NCBI GenBank assembly: GCA_020438135.1
Contig: JAGQVF010000057.1
Coordinates: 1-33,451 of the forward strand
Length of the DNA: 33,451 bases
Direction: 5' to 3'
From: Bacteroidales bacterium
GTDB lineage: Bacteria > Bacteroidota > Bacteroidia > Bacteroidales > JAADJA01
Part shown: positions 8,949 through 16,514 of the stretch, piece by piece
Position numbering within the stretch: the first letter of the stretch is position 1
Layout: each line of letters starts with the position of its first letter
Notes under the pieces: model-generated
Database searches by the model: none
What the model saw: only the letters and a program-made list of their open reading frames with translations
Told to the model about the DNA's origin: nothing
Program-made: the position numbers and the translations under genes

Positions 8949-9506
8949 ATGAAAAAAGCAATTTTATCGATTCTCACATTTTGCTTTGCTGTATTCTCCC
9001 TGACTGCCCAGGTAGAGAGTGCAACAGCCGGTTCGCAAAAGAATGCGGTTGAGCAAAGCAAAGTTACACATGAGAAAGTAGTTAAAGAAAAGGCAGAACA
9101 GGTAGATCAGTCCAATTCGCAGGTGGAAAATCCCAATGCCCCGGTTATCACATTCGATAAACTGGTTCATAATTATGGGACTATTTCCCAAAACGATGAT
9201 GGTAATTGTGAGTTCACCTTCAAAAATGAAGGTAAAGAACCCCTGATTCTTACCAATGTACGTTCCAGCTGAGGCTGCACTATTCCAGCATGGCCAAGGC
9301 AGCCTGTATTACCGGGTGATTCTGCAACGATTGTTGTAAAGTACAACACCCATAAGGTAGGAACAATCAATAAAAGCATACGTGTATATTCAAATGCTAC
9401 GCAGTCTATCGTTACCTTAAAGATCACAGGAAAGGTAGAAGCAGCAAACGCGTCATCCATTCCCCAGAAAAAGGTTGATAATGACGGCGCGCCAATTAAC
9501 AAATAA
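8949..9506 (+). CDS. DUF1573-type secreted protein with in-frame TGA at the conserved Cys (candidate selenoprotein)
   Basis: The frame opened by ATG 8949 contains a single TGA (9270-9272, codon 108) and then runs on without another stop to TAA 9504-9506, 186 codons in all. Signal peptide at 1-20 (VFSLTAQ), charged linker at about 21-60, then the DUF1573 domain: ITFDKLVHNYGTI, CEFTFKNEGKEPL, NVRSS-TGA-GCTIPAWP, LPGDSATIVVKYNT, KVGTINKSIRVYSNA, VTLKITGKV. Family members read SCGCT at this point, so TGA replaces the first Cys exactly. The 77 sense codons after it keep full family similarity. A hairpin begins at the next base, as in bacterial SECIS elements. Sec insertion is the preferred reading; a recent nonsense mutation or a base-call error (TGC/TGT to TGA) is the alternative. 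The function of DUF1573 proteins is not established. Own terminator at 9529; no cotranscribed neighbour. Confidence 0.75.
9273..9304 (+). promoter_or_regulatory. SECIS-like hairpin immediately after the in-frame TGA
   Basis: GGCTGC (9273-9278) pairs perfectly with GCAGCC (9299-9304), and inside it CCA (9285-9287) pairs with TGG (9291-9293) around a GCA loop, with TT/AA (9283-9284, 9296-9297) able to extend the upper stem past a CC bulge. The apical loop starts with G, 15 nt after the TGA. Bacterial SECIS elements are described as an apical stem-loop roughly 16-37 nt after UGA with a G among the first two loop bases, so this sits at the short limit. The upper stem is short, so support is moderate. 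Confidence 0.45.
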
Positions 9507-9528
9507 TACATAAGGCTATAGAACTTTT

Positions 9529-9559
9529 AAAGCCGGGATTTTGATGATCCCGGCTTTTT
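9529..9559 (+). terminator. Rho-independent terminator
   Basis: An 11-bp perfect stem, AAAGCCGGGAT (9529-9539) with ATCCCGGCTTT (9547-9557), a 7-base loop, and T residues continuing to 9559. It lies 22 bp after the TAA at 9506, not after the TGA at 9272, which fits the transcript and coding frame extending through the TGA. Confidence 0.92.
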
Positions 9560-9688
9560 CATTTAAATAGAAATGACCGCTAGTGGAGTTTCGGAATGCA
9601 GCTTCCAGGGTTATATAATCTTTCCAACAATTTTGAGCTAATGTGAAACTAAATTAAGGCATTTATGATTCACCCTTACCGATCTACA

Positions 9689-11605
9689 CTATTTGATCAA
9701 AAATTTTTTTGTAACAACAAGTTGGTTTGTCTGAATTTTGAGCAGGTACAACCCGGTAGAAGTAGTTGACATGTTGAGCGATCCAACAAAATTTCCGCTT
9801 TGGAAAACCACCTTACCTGTCATATTCACAAGGATCGCATTTGATATATTGATTTCAGGCTGATTGCAGCGAACTGTTATGGTATGATTATCTGTTTGTG
9901 AAATCTCAAAAAGATGATCGGTGTGCAAATTGTCAATATTTATAATAGGAAGCACTTCTATATAATTTTGCTTCACTTCATTTCCATAATCTTCACCATT
10001 GAAACTATGCAAAGTCACGAAATAAGTTCCCGGTGTATTAAACTGAACAACCGGGTGTAGATCCTCCGAAGTTCCAGGGTTGCCTCCTTCGAACGACCAT
10101 TCGAACCATTGTGGTGATGGGCACGATTCTGTCAGGTTTGTGAAATAGATAGTGTCGCCCTCATGAACGGTGGTTTCACTTGCTGTAAAATCAACTGTGA
10201 TTTGCTGAGGGTAGCACGCCTTTTCGAACCGGAAAACATGCAAACTGTTGTTATCAAACATATGCTGTCCATTCACGGCGAGACCAGGGGCGGCATCAAT
10301 CTGACCGATTAAAGCCCACCTGTTCATATAAGAATTGGGTGCCATTACAGGGAAAATACATTCACTGAAAGCAAACAGAAGGTCAGAAGTGATAAGGGTT
10401 TCAGGGAGCCATGTGTTTCCATTATTCACTGATTGAACCGACCAGAAATGATTGTTGGTTTCAAAGCCGAGATCACCACCCAGCAGACTGTAAACTACCG
10501 TTATGTTGTCGCCTTTAATGCTCATGGAAGGCATCGTGGCCATTCCAAGCGAATTGTACGGTGGTTTCACAAAAAAGTCATGGGTGTATTGTCTGATGAG
10601 TTTCCCGGAAGCCTGTAATGTATCCGGATGGAGGCTGTTCTCCGTAGGAGGGAATTCCGGAGAACCTTCCGTCCAGTGGGCAAGCGCGCCCATTGCGTTA
10701 AAATGACTCAATTCACCACCGGTTACTTTTATCCTGCTTACACCAAATACGGTGTGCACTTTACCCAGTGCATCAATCGCCACGGTGCACGAACCATCCT
10801 GGCAATAAAAATAATTGACATCACCATTTTCGACCAGGAAAAAATCATAGGGATGGTTCCATATTTTTGAGGTTACCCACGAGTTTCCTCCATCCTCTGA
10901 TTTCACAAGAAGCATATCGGTAAAATAATCTCCGGCTACAAATGCCAGGTTATTTTCAACGGGTGTGGCGACAGCCATAGCCTGCTCACTGAATCCGTAA
11001 TAATAATCTTCTCCCAGGGAAGGAAATGAATGGTGCAAAATATCCCATGTATTGCCCTGGTCGGTTGATCGGGAATAAAGCACCTGCCGGCAGTTGGGAG
11101 GATCGATACCAGGCCATTCGATTTTGTTCATATAGAACAGATGTATGATTTGATTATTGGGGCCGGAAGTAACAACCAGGGGAGAGCTAATTTCAGAATA
11201 TCCGGCAGGTGGGGCAATAGCCTGTAACCACCATTCACCTGTTCCTCTTGTTGGCCGAATGGCCATCCGTAGCCCGGTTTCTATTTCACAAACTATGATC
11301 TCTCCGTCTGATCCGAAACGGGAGTATGATGGATTTTTCCCTTCTATAGGTAATTCCGGTGTGTCGAACCAACCTGTTCCATTGAAGAAATTATAGGCAA
11401 CACTCAGGTCATCAAAATCAGGGAAATCCATCCCATGATTCCAGGTGACGCCTATATCCCCATCCTCAAAAACATACATTCTGTTTTGATTTGAACGGTT
11501 GGTTTGCAGATCATAATAGGTTTCTCCCACCCACCAATGATCAAAAGTTTGATTTGATGCGCTTAAAACCAGTAAAAGGGCGATACTTGATAAAATGATT
11601 TTCAT
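9689..11605 (-). CDS. BNR-propeller/PKD protein with T9SS sorting domain
   Basis: 638 residues. Short signal peptide (MKIILSSIALLLVLSAS). Residues about 20-460 form a sialidase-like propeller (YSRSTDQGNTWDI, VKSEDGGNSWVTSKIW, VQSVNNGNTWLPETL are Asp-box-like blades). A PKD domain follows at about 470-555 (VDFTASETTVHEGDTIYF, FEWSFEGGNPGTS, PGTYFVTL), and then a T9SS type A sorting domain (about 565-638, ending GLYLLKIQTNQLVVTKKFLIK). PKD domains commonly mediate carbohydrate or protein contacts in secreted proteins. I could not assign the sialidase Arg triad or FRIP motif, so enzyme activity is not claimed. Translated 11 bp downstream of the related gene at 11617-13035, so the two form an operon. 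Confidence 0.83.
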   Translation of the reverse strand: MKIILSSIALLLVLSASNQTFDHWWVGETYYDLQTNRSNQNRMYVFEDGDIGVTWNHGMDFPDFDDLSVAYNFFNGTGWFDTPELPIEGKNPSYSRFGSDGEIIVCEIETGLRMAIRPTRGTGEWWLQAIAPPAGYSEISSPLVVTSGPNNQIIHLFYMNKIEWPGIDPPNCRQVLYSRSTDQGNTWDILHHSFPSLGEDYYYGFSEQAMAVATPVENNLAFVAGDYFTDMLLVKSEDGGNSWVTSKIWNHPYDFFLVENGDVNYFYCQDGSCTVAIDALGKVHTVFGVSRIKVTGGELSHFNAMGALAHWTEGSPEFPPTENSLHPDTLQASGKLIRQYTHDFFVKPPYNSLGMATMPSMSIKGDNITVVYSLLGGDLGFETNNHFWSVQSVNNGNTWLPETLITSDLLFAFSECIFPVMAPNSYMNRWALIGQIDAAPGLAVNGQHMFDNNSLHVFRFEKACYPQQITVDFTASETTVHEGDTIYFTNLTESCPSPQWFEWSFEGGNPGTSEDLHPVVQFNTPGTYFVTLHSFNGEDYGNEVKQNYIEVLPIINIDNLHTDHLFEISQTDNHTITVRCNQPEINISNAILVNMTGKVVFQSGNFVGSLNMSTTSTGLYLLKIQTNQLVVTKKFLIK

Positions 11606-11616
11606 AGCTGTACGGT

Positions 11617-13035
11617 TTAGTTTGAATTAAGGATGATACATTTATGTATGGTTTTTAATTTTTCATTTTCTGCAATCAGGTAATACATACCATCTTTCAA
11701 ATAGGTGTGCTTTAATTGTTTCAGGTTTATTCTATAGCGGAAGAATTCTCCATCGCAGGATAAAAAGGTCTCGTAAATAACTTCTCCTTCAGAATTGATA
11801 ACCTTTATCTCTACCGGTTCAACTATTTTAGAATTTGATTCAATAAAAAACTCACCATCGCTTGGATTTGGATAAGAACTGAACAATTGGCTTTCCGAAC
11901 TGTATGTGTTTTCAGCTTTGGAAATCAGGTCCATACTGTTATAAAAAACATCGCAATCGAAGCTGCCAAAGGGTTTAATGTAAGTGATCCCGAGCGTATT
12001 TCCTTGTAAAACCGGTTCGGGGTGACCCAGTGAGAAATTTTCGTTTGATCCGTTTACAACCGACATGTCGGTAATAATTCCGTTTTGAATCTGCCTGTAA
12101 ACCAGGTCTGTATTTTCATCTTCATCAATTTCGGTAGTGAAAAGATAAATGTGATTTTGTGTGTTAACAATAAAATCATGATCATATGAATTGTGACAAA
12201 TAAGCATAGGTTCCGACCAATTGTTCCCATCAAACCGGATATAATATTGCGGATGAAACCAGTTGTAGTTTATCTGTGATTTTTTTCTGTAAAAGATATG
12301 GGGCAGGTCATCCTGATCCAGCCCGATAACCGGAGTTTCAGCTGAATCAATAGCGTATTCATAAACGGGTTGCCACAGGTTACTATCGGCCTGATAAATG
12401 CCGTAAATAAGCCGGTAGTTTAAATCTGCGGTATATTTCAAACCGGCGAAATTGAGATTGTTTTGTTGATCAGCTATTACATCATTGATAAATGTGTATT
12501 GATCATAGGTGGGATAGATATTACTCCAGGTTTGTCCATCAAATATTTTGTAATAGATTTTCGAACTATGGTGAAGGAATAAATATAGATTGTCGTCGTG
12601 ATCCATGATAATTCCCCGAAAACCATAGATGAAATTAGCTACTTTTTGTTTTTTCCAAATGCCGTTCTTATTGCTGACCATATAGGTTATTCCTGAATAT
12701 CCCATGTATCCCTGATTGTATACTATGAAGAGATATCCAGTGCTGCTTATAACGATTTGTGGGGAAGATGCAGTAGAATCATTGTTCTGCGACAGGTCCA
12801 GTGGAACAGACCAGGTATCGCCAAAGTCAGATGATTTAGAATAATATATTTTCCTGAAACCGGTATTGATAAAATGGGTCCAAACGCAGTGAATCACGCC
12901 GTTTGGATCAACTGATGTTGCAGCGTGCATGTCTCTTTCCGGGAGATTGGAAACGTTTACAGGGGATGACCATTGACTGAAAGCCGTAATGGTTGAGGCT
13001 ACAAGTAACAGTAAAATAATGGTATACTTTTTCAT
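11617..13035 (-). CDS. Sialidase-like propeller protein with T9SS sorting domain
   Basis: 472 residues from the Met at 13035. An ATG ten codons upstream (13065) is in frame, but the MKKYTIILLLLVAS signal peptide favours the inner start. The mature protein begins near FSQWSSPVNVSNL. Propeller motifs include KIYYSKSSDFGDTWSVPLDL and several IYY/FDGQTWSNI-type strands up to about residue 370. The C-terminal region (SYPNPSDGEFFIESN, VINSEGEVIYE, DGMYYLIAENEK) is a T9SS type A sorting domain. It is the first gene of a tight two-gene operon with the larger BNR/PKD protein; the pair probably acts together at the cell surface. Ligand unknown. Confidence 0.83.
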   Translation of the reverse strand: MKKYTIILLLLVASTITAFSQWSSPVNVSNLPERDMHAATSVDPNGVIHCVWTHFINTGFRKIYYSKSSDFGDTWSVPLDLSQNNDSTASSPQIVISSTGYLFIVYNQGYMGYSGITYMVSNKNGIWKKQKVANFIYGFRGIIMDHDDNLYLFLHHSSKIYYKIFDGQTWSNIYPTYDQYTFINDVIADQQNNLNFAGLKYTADLNYRLIYGIYQADSNLWQPVYEYAIDSAETPVIGLDQDDLPHIFYRKKSQINYNWFHPQYYIRFDGNNWSEPMLICHNSYDHDFIVNTQNHIYLFTTEIDEDENTDLVYRQIQNGIITDMSVVNGSNENFSLGHPEPVLQGNTLGITYIKPFGSFDCDVFYNSMDLISKAENTYSSESQLFSSYPNPSDGEFFIESNSKIVEPVEIKVINSEGEVIYETFLSCDGEFFRYRINLKQLKHTYLKDGMYYLIAENEKLKTIHKCIILNSN

Positions 13036-13135
13036 GGTTGCGAGGCTTAGAATTGAATCTCGCATAAAAATACGAAAAAAAAACCTTGAAGTGAAGTAAG
13101 TTTGATCGTTGTGCTATAAATAAGGTTGGAGATAC

Positions 13136-13831
13136 CTATCCGGTTTCGCTGATCCGTTGCAATCTTTCGTAGTTTATAATTTCAAGCGATTTTCCATCCA
13201 TTTTGATCAGGCCTTCTTCGTTAAATTTCTTCAACATCCGGATGACGGTTTCAGCACTCATGCCAGAGAGTTCAGCGAGATCTTTTCTCGAAAGAGGCAA
13301 TTGAAATTCAGATTGTTTAAAAATCCTTTCGGAGAGGCAAAGCAGAATATCGGCTAATCTTCCGTAAGCCTGTTTATGAGTGAGGCAGAAAAAACGGCCA
13401 TACACCTGGGCACTGTTCGTGCTGAATATGTCGATCACCTCTTTGGAAAATTCGGCATTTTTAGTGAGCAATTCCCTGAAAATGTTTACATCGATTTGTT
13501 TCACGTGGGTATCGATGTAGGCCATAGCCGAATATTGATAGGTGTTCAGGGTTTCAGATACGGAGGACAATCCAAGTAAATTTCCCTCAGGGATCATTTT
13601 TAATACCAGGGAATTATGGCCATTGTCGATATACACCTTAACAAGGCCCTTTTCAACAAACATCACATGCGATACAAAACTTCCCTGCTTGCAAATGATC
13701 TCTTTCTTTTTGTAATGTATCGTCACAGAATTTTCGTTCAGGTAATTCATCTCATCTTCACTGAGCTTTTCAAAGCATTTGCATTGGTATGAGCTTATGG
13801 TGCAAGCTGATATCTGTATCTTGTTGTTCAT
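13136..13831 (-). CDS. Crp/Fnr-family transcriptional regulator
   Basis: 231 residues from the Met at 13831 (MNNKIQISACT); the frame extends 14 codons upstream to 13873, but that extension does not look like this family. Cyclic-nucleotide-binding-type beta barrel (about 25-120: KQGSFVSHVMFVEKGLVKVY, PEGNLLGLSSV), dimerisation helix, then a winged HTH (about 165-220: LSRKDLAELSGMSAETVIRMLKKF). The recognition helix carries ETVIR; the Glu and Arg correspond to the residues by which CRP and FNR read TGA half-sites. Cys10, Cys17 and Cys19, with further Cys residues inside, could hold a redox or Fe-S centre as in FNR, although the spacing differs from E. coli FNR. Divergent from the multiheme cytochrome, which it probably regulates. 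Confidence 0.88.
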   Translation of the reverse strand: MNNKIQISACTISSYQCKCFEKLSEDEMNYLNENSVTIHYKKKEIICKQGSFVSHVMFVEKGLVKVYIDNGHNSLVLKMIPEGNLLGLSSVSETLNTYQYSAMAYIDTHVKQIDVNIFRELLTKNAEFSKEVIDIFSTNSAQVYGRFFCLTHKQAYGRLADILLCLSERIFKQSEFQLPLSRKDLAELSGMSAETVIRMLKKFNEEGLIKMDGKSLEIINYERLQRISETG

Positions 13832-13881
13832 GTACGCACGTTCAAATTCTCTACAAATGTAAAACAAAATCACTTAAAAAC

Positions 13882-13895
13882 ATGATCCGTGTCAA
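13882..13895. promoter_or_regulatory. FNR/CRP-like operator in the divergent promoter region
   Basis: ATGATCCGTGTCAA matches the FNR consensus TTGAT-N4-ATCAA at 8 of 10 positions and contains TGA-N6-TCA. It lies 51 bp upstream of the regulator start. A TATTTTG element at 13942-13948 on the plus strand could be the -7 box of the cytochrome gene, which would put the site near -60, a class I activator position. One site only, not tested. Confidence 0.45.
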
Positions 13896-14021
13896 TAAAA
13901 ATAATGGTTAAGAACATGTTGATTTAGTGCACAAAACAGGATATTTTGTTTTGGTATTTCAATCAAAACCACAACCTTTGTTAACCAATTAACAATGGTA
14001 GAAATTCTAAAATATCTCGAT

Positions 14022-15386
14022 ATGAAAAAAAATAAACTTGTGGGAATATATGTGTTCTCTGTGATGCTTCTTTTCGGATTTTTGGTTTCCTGCAGTGAAG
14101 AGGATGAGCCAAAGGATAATACACCCGATAATCAGAATGTAGCTTCCTGTGAGGGTTGTCATACCAATTATGCCCATTTACAGGCTGTTTATTCACCCGA
14201 TACCGCGGCTCCAGCCGGAGGTTGTGGGGGAGAAGCACCACATTACGAACCTTACGACAGGGTTTACATGGGTGGTGAGGACTATGAAACGTATAAAGAA
14301 TCGGGTCACTACGCAATCGGTTGTGTGGGATGCCATAACGGTGTTGATGGCACAGATGATAAAACTGTAGCACACTCAGGGGATTTTCTTCGTCATCCTT
14401 CAGTAATGGCCGAAGAGAAATGCGGTTCTTGTCATGGTGATATAGTTGACAATTTTGTTACAAGCCTTCACAACGGAACCGGTCAGAAACGTAAAGTAGC
14501 TATCCGGAGCGGTTTTTCGGGACCTGAAGATTTTGATCAGCTTCCACAACATCAGATTGAAGGATACAATGCAAATTGTGCAACCTGCCATGCCGGATGC
14601 GGTGAGTGTCATATCGTAAGGCCGATTGCAGCCGGTGGTGGATTGATCAGTGGTCACAATTTCAACAAAACACCCGATATGCTCAATGTGTGTGTAAAAT
14701 GTCACTCGAGCCGTGGCGGACATGCTTACCTGGGAGTTGCTGCCGGAACAGATCCGGATGTACACCTTACTAACAACGGATTTTCATGTCTTGACTGCCA
14801 TTCAGGTGCAGAAATGCACGGTAACGGGGAAATGGTGGAACAACGGTATGCATACACTGAACTACCTGAATGTGAAGATTGCCATGCAGATCTTGCATCA
14901 GCAAATAATTATCATTCGGTGCACATTGAAGATTTTAATTGCCAGGTTTGCCATTCTCAGGTATATAATAATTGTGGTAGCTGTCACATCCATGGAGATG
15001 GCGCCCGTGTACCATCATATATGGATTTTAAGATGGCCATGAATCCGATACCGGATGTGATCACGGATTATGAAATTGTGCTGGTTCGCCGCACCCTTGC
15101 AGCTCCGGATAACTGGGATGTTTATGGTGTTGATTATGCAAATTTCGATGCTTTGCCAACCTATAATTTTACTACTCCGCATAATATCCTGCGATGGACT
15201 GACAGAACTGAAGTGGGTAGCAGCAAAGCCTGTTTTGAAAATTGCCACATTAAAAATGAAGGCGGTGTTCTCGTTAACAAGGAATTATTCCTGTTCGAAG
15301 AAAACCTGCTGGATTGGGAGATAGGAGCTTCAGGTGATATCGTTGTTGATGGCAAATTACCTGAGAGTTGGTTTGAAGAAAAATAA
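14022..15386 (+). CDS. Multiheme (decaheme) c-type cytochrome lipoprotein
   Basis: 454 residues from the Met at 14022; a start nine codons earlier (13995) is in frame, but the lipoprotein signal favours MKKNKL. The lipobox (FLVSC) is followed by SEEDE, an acidic run resembling the Bacteroidota surface-lipoprotein export signal. Ten CXXCH haem sites start at 14148, 14322, 14421, 14577, 14598, 14691, 14787, 14871, 14940 and 14973, all in the first 320 residues. An eleventh CX3CH (CFENCH) is at 15231. The C-terminal third otherwise has no haem motif and may be a binding domain. Likely an extracellular or outer-surface electron-transfer protein. The substrate cannot be read; the rhodanese neighbour suggests sulfur compounds (inference). 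It is 47 bp upstream of the rhodanese gene and divergent from a Crp/Fnr regulator. Confidence 0.92.
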   Translation: MKKNKLVGIYVFSVMLLFGFLVSCSEEDEPKDNTPDNQNVASCEGCHTNYAHLQAVYSPDTAAPAGGCGGEAPHYEPYDRVYMGGEDYETYKESGHYAIGCVGCHNGVDGTDDKTVAHSGDFLRHPSVMAEEKCGSCHGDIVDNFVTSLHNGTGQKRKVAIRSGFSGPEDFDQLPQHQIEGYNANCATCHAGCGECHIVRPIAAGGGLISGHNFNKTPDMLNVCVKCHSSRGGHAYLGVAAGTDPDVHLTNNGFSCLDCHSGAEMHGNGEMVEQRYAYTELPECEDCHADLASANNYHSVHIEDFNCQVCHSQVYNNCGSCHIHGDGARVPSYMDFKMAMNPIPDVITDYEIVLVRRTLAAPDNWDVYGVDYANFDALPTYNFTTPHNILRWTDRTEVGSSKACFENCHIKNEGGVLVNKELFLFEENLLDWEIGASGDIVVDGKLPESWFEEK

Positions 15387-15433
15387 AACTAAATAATTTA
15401 AAACAAAGCAAATCAAATGTTTAATTAATTAAA

Positions 15434-16441
15434 ATGAATTTTATGAAAAACACAAAATTATTATGGTACCTGCTGGTGTTCAGTCTTATTTTCTCAGCTT
15501 GTAGTAAAGATGATGACGATGATGATAACACACCCAAACAGGTTAATGAATCGGAAGTTCTTGTAAAATATCTCGAATCTGCTGATTCTCCTTACGGAGC
15601 TGATTTTGCTAATACGCAATTACCCTCAATTGTTACAGCCGAAGCCGTGCATACTGATGTTGTTGCTGGTACTGAAATGACAATTATTGACGTCAGGTCA
15701 GAAGAAGATTTTAACAATGGACATATCCAGGGAGCAATTAATAAACCAGCCGGAGAGGTTTTGGCATATGTTCAATCAGAAGGACTGGCTAAAGACCACA
15801 AAATTGTTGTCGCATGTTATACCGGACAAACCGCAGGCTGGGTAACTTCTATTCTCAACATTATGGGATATAAAGAAGCCAAATCGTTGTTGTGGGGAAT
15901 GTCGTCATGGCATACAGACTGTATGGTTAAATGGAGCAGCAGTGTAGCAAACACCTATGCTACCTTTTTTGAAGATACTGAATATGAAAAAGGGGCGGCA
16001 GGAGCACTTCCCACACTGAGCACAGGCAAAACAACCGGAATGGAAATTCTTGAAGCTCGCGTAGCTGCTGTAGTTGCCGAAGGTTTCGGTGAAGCGAAAA
16101 TTACAAATGCTACTGTATTTGAAAATACCGATAATTATTATATAGTAAATTACTGGGGAATTGATGATTATCTCGGATATGGTCATATTCCGGGTGCTAT
16201 GCAATATACACCGAAGGAATCAATGAAGTTTGAGATGGACCTTTCAACGCTTCCAACTGATAAAACCATCGTGATTTATTGCTGGACCGGTCAAACAAGT
16301 GCTGCCCTCACTACTTATTTGAGGGTTCTCGGATATGATGCAAAATCATTGCTTTTTGGAGCCAATGGTATGATTTACGACGAACTTACCGGTCATAAAT
16401 GGGTTGACACCAATTGTATGGGTTACGAATTTGGTGAATAA
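15434..16441 (+). CDS. Tandem-rhodanese surface lipoprotein
   Basis: 335 residues; a second ATG at 15443 is equally plausible. The lipobox (FSAC) is followed by SKDDDDDD, a near-ideal surface-lipoprotein export signal for Bacteroidota, so it is probably outward-facing. Two rhodanese domains: about 70-165 with TIIDVRSEEDFNNGHIQGA and active-site loop ACYTGQTAGW, and about 210-320 with GHIPGAM and active-site loop YCWTGQTSAA. Both keep the catalytic Cys, whereas many tandem rhodaneses retain only one. Rhodaneses carry persulfide sulfur on this Cys. With the adjacent multiheme cytochrome it could couple extracellular sulfur transfer to electron transfer (inference). A terminator follows, closing the two-gene unit. 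Confidence 0.9.
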   Translation: MNFMKNTKLLWYLLVFSLIFSACSKDDDDDDNTPKQVNESEVLVKYLESADSPYGADFANTQLPSIVTAEAVHTDVVAGTEMTIIDVRSEEDFNNGHIQGAINKPAGEVLAYVQSEGLAKDHKIVVACYTGQTAGWVTSILNIMGYKEAKSLLWGMSSWHTDCMVKWSSSVANTYATFFEDTEYEKGAAGALPTLSTGKTTGMEILEARVAAVVAEGFGEAKITNATVFENTDNYYIVNYWGIDDYLGYGHIPGAMQYTPKESMKFEMDLSTLPTDKTIVIYCWTGQTSAALTTYLRVLGYDAKSLLFGANGMIYDELTGHKWVDTNCMGYEFGE

Positions 16442-16460
16442 ATTAACTTTCTCATAACAA

Positions 16461-16491
16461 AAAGGCTGCGAGAATTTTCGCAGCCTTTTTT
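16461..16491. terminator. Bidirectional Rho-independent terminator between convergent genes
   Basis: AAAGGCTGCGA (16461-16471) pairs perfectly with TCGCAGCCTTT (16478-16488) around a 6-base loop. A T run follows on the plus strand (16486-16491), and the A run preceding the stem (from 16459) gives a T run on the minus strand. It serves the rhodanese gene and the convergent sensor kinase gene. Confidence 0.9.
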
Positions 16492-16514
16492 CCTTTCCAT
16501 GGTTTACACGATGT

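Noticed and set aside
9270..9272. Global TGA reassignment as an explanation for the interrupted DUF1573 frame
   Set aside because: MscS (3878-3880) and the chaperone gene (24096-24098) end normally at TGA, so TGA is a stop in this genome.
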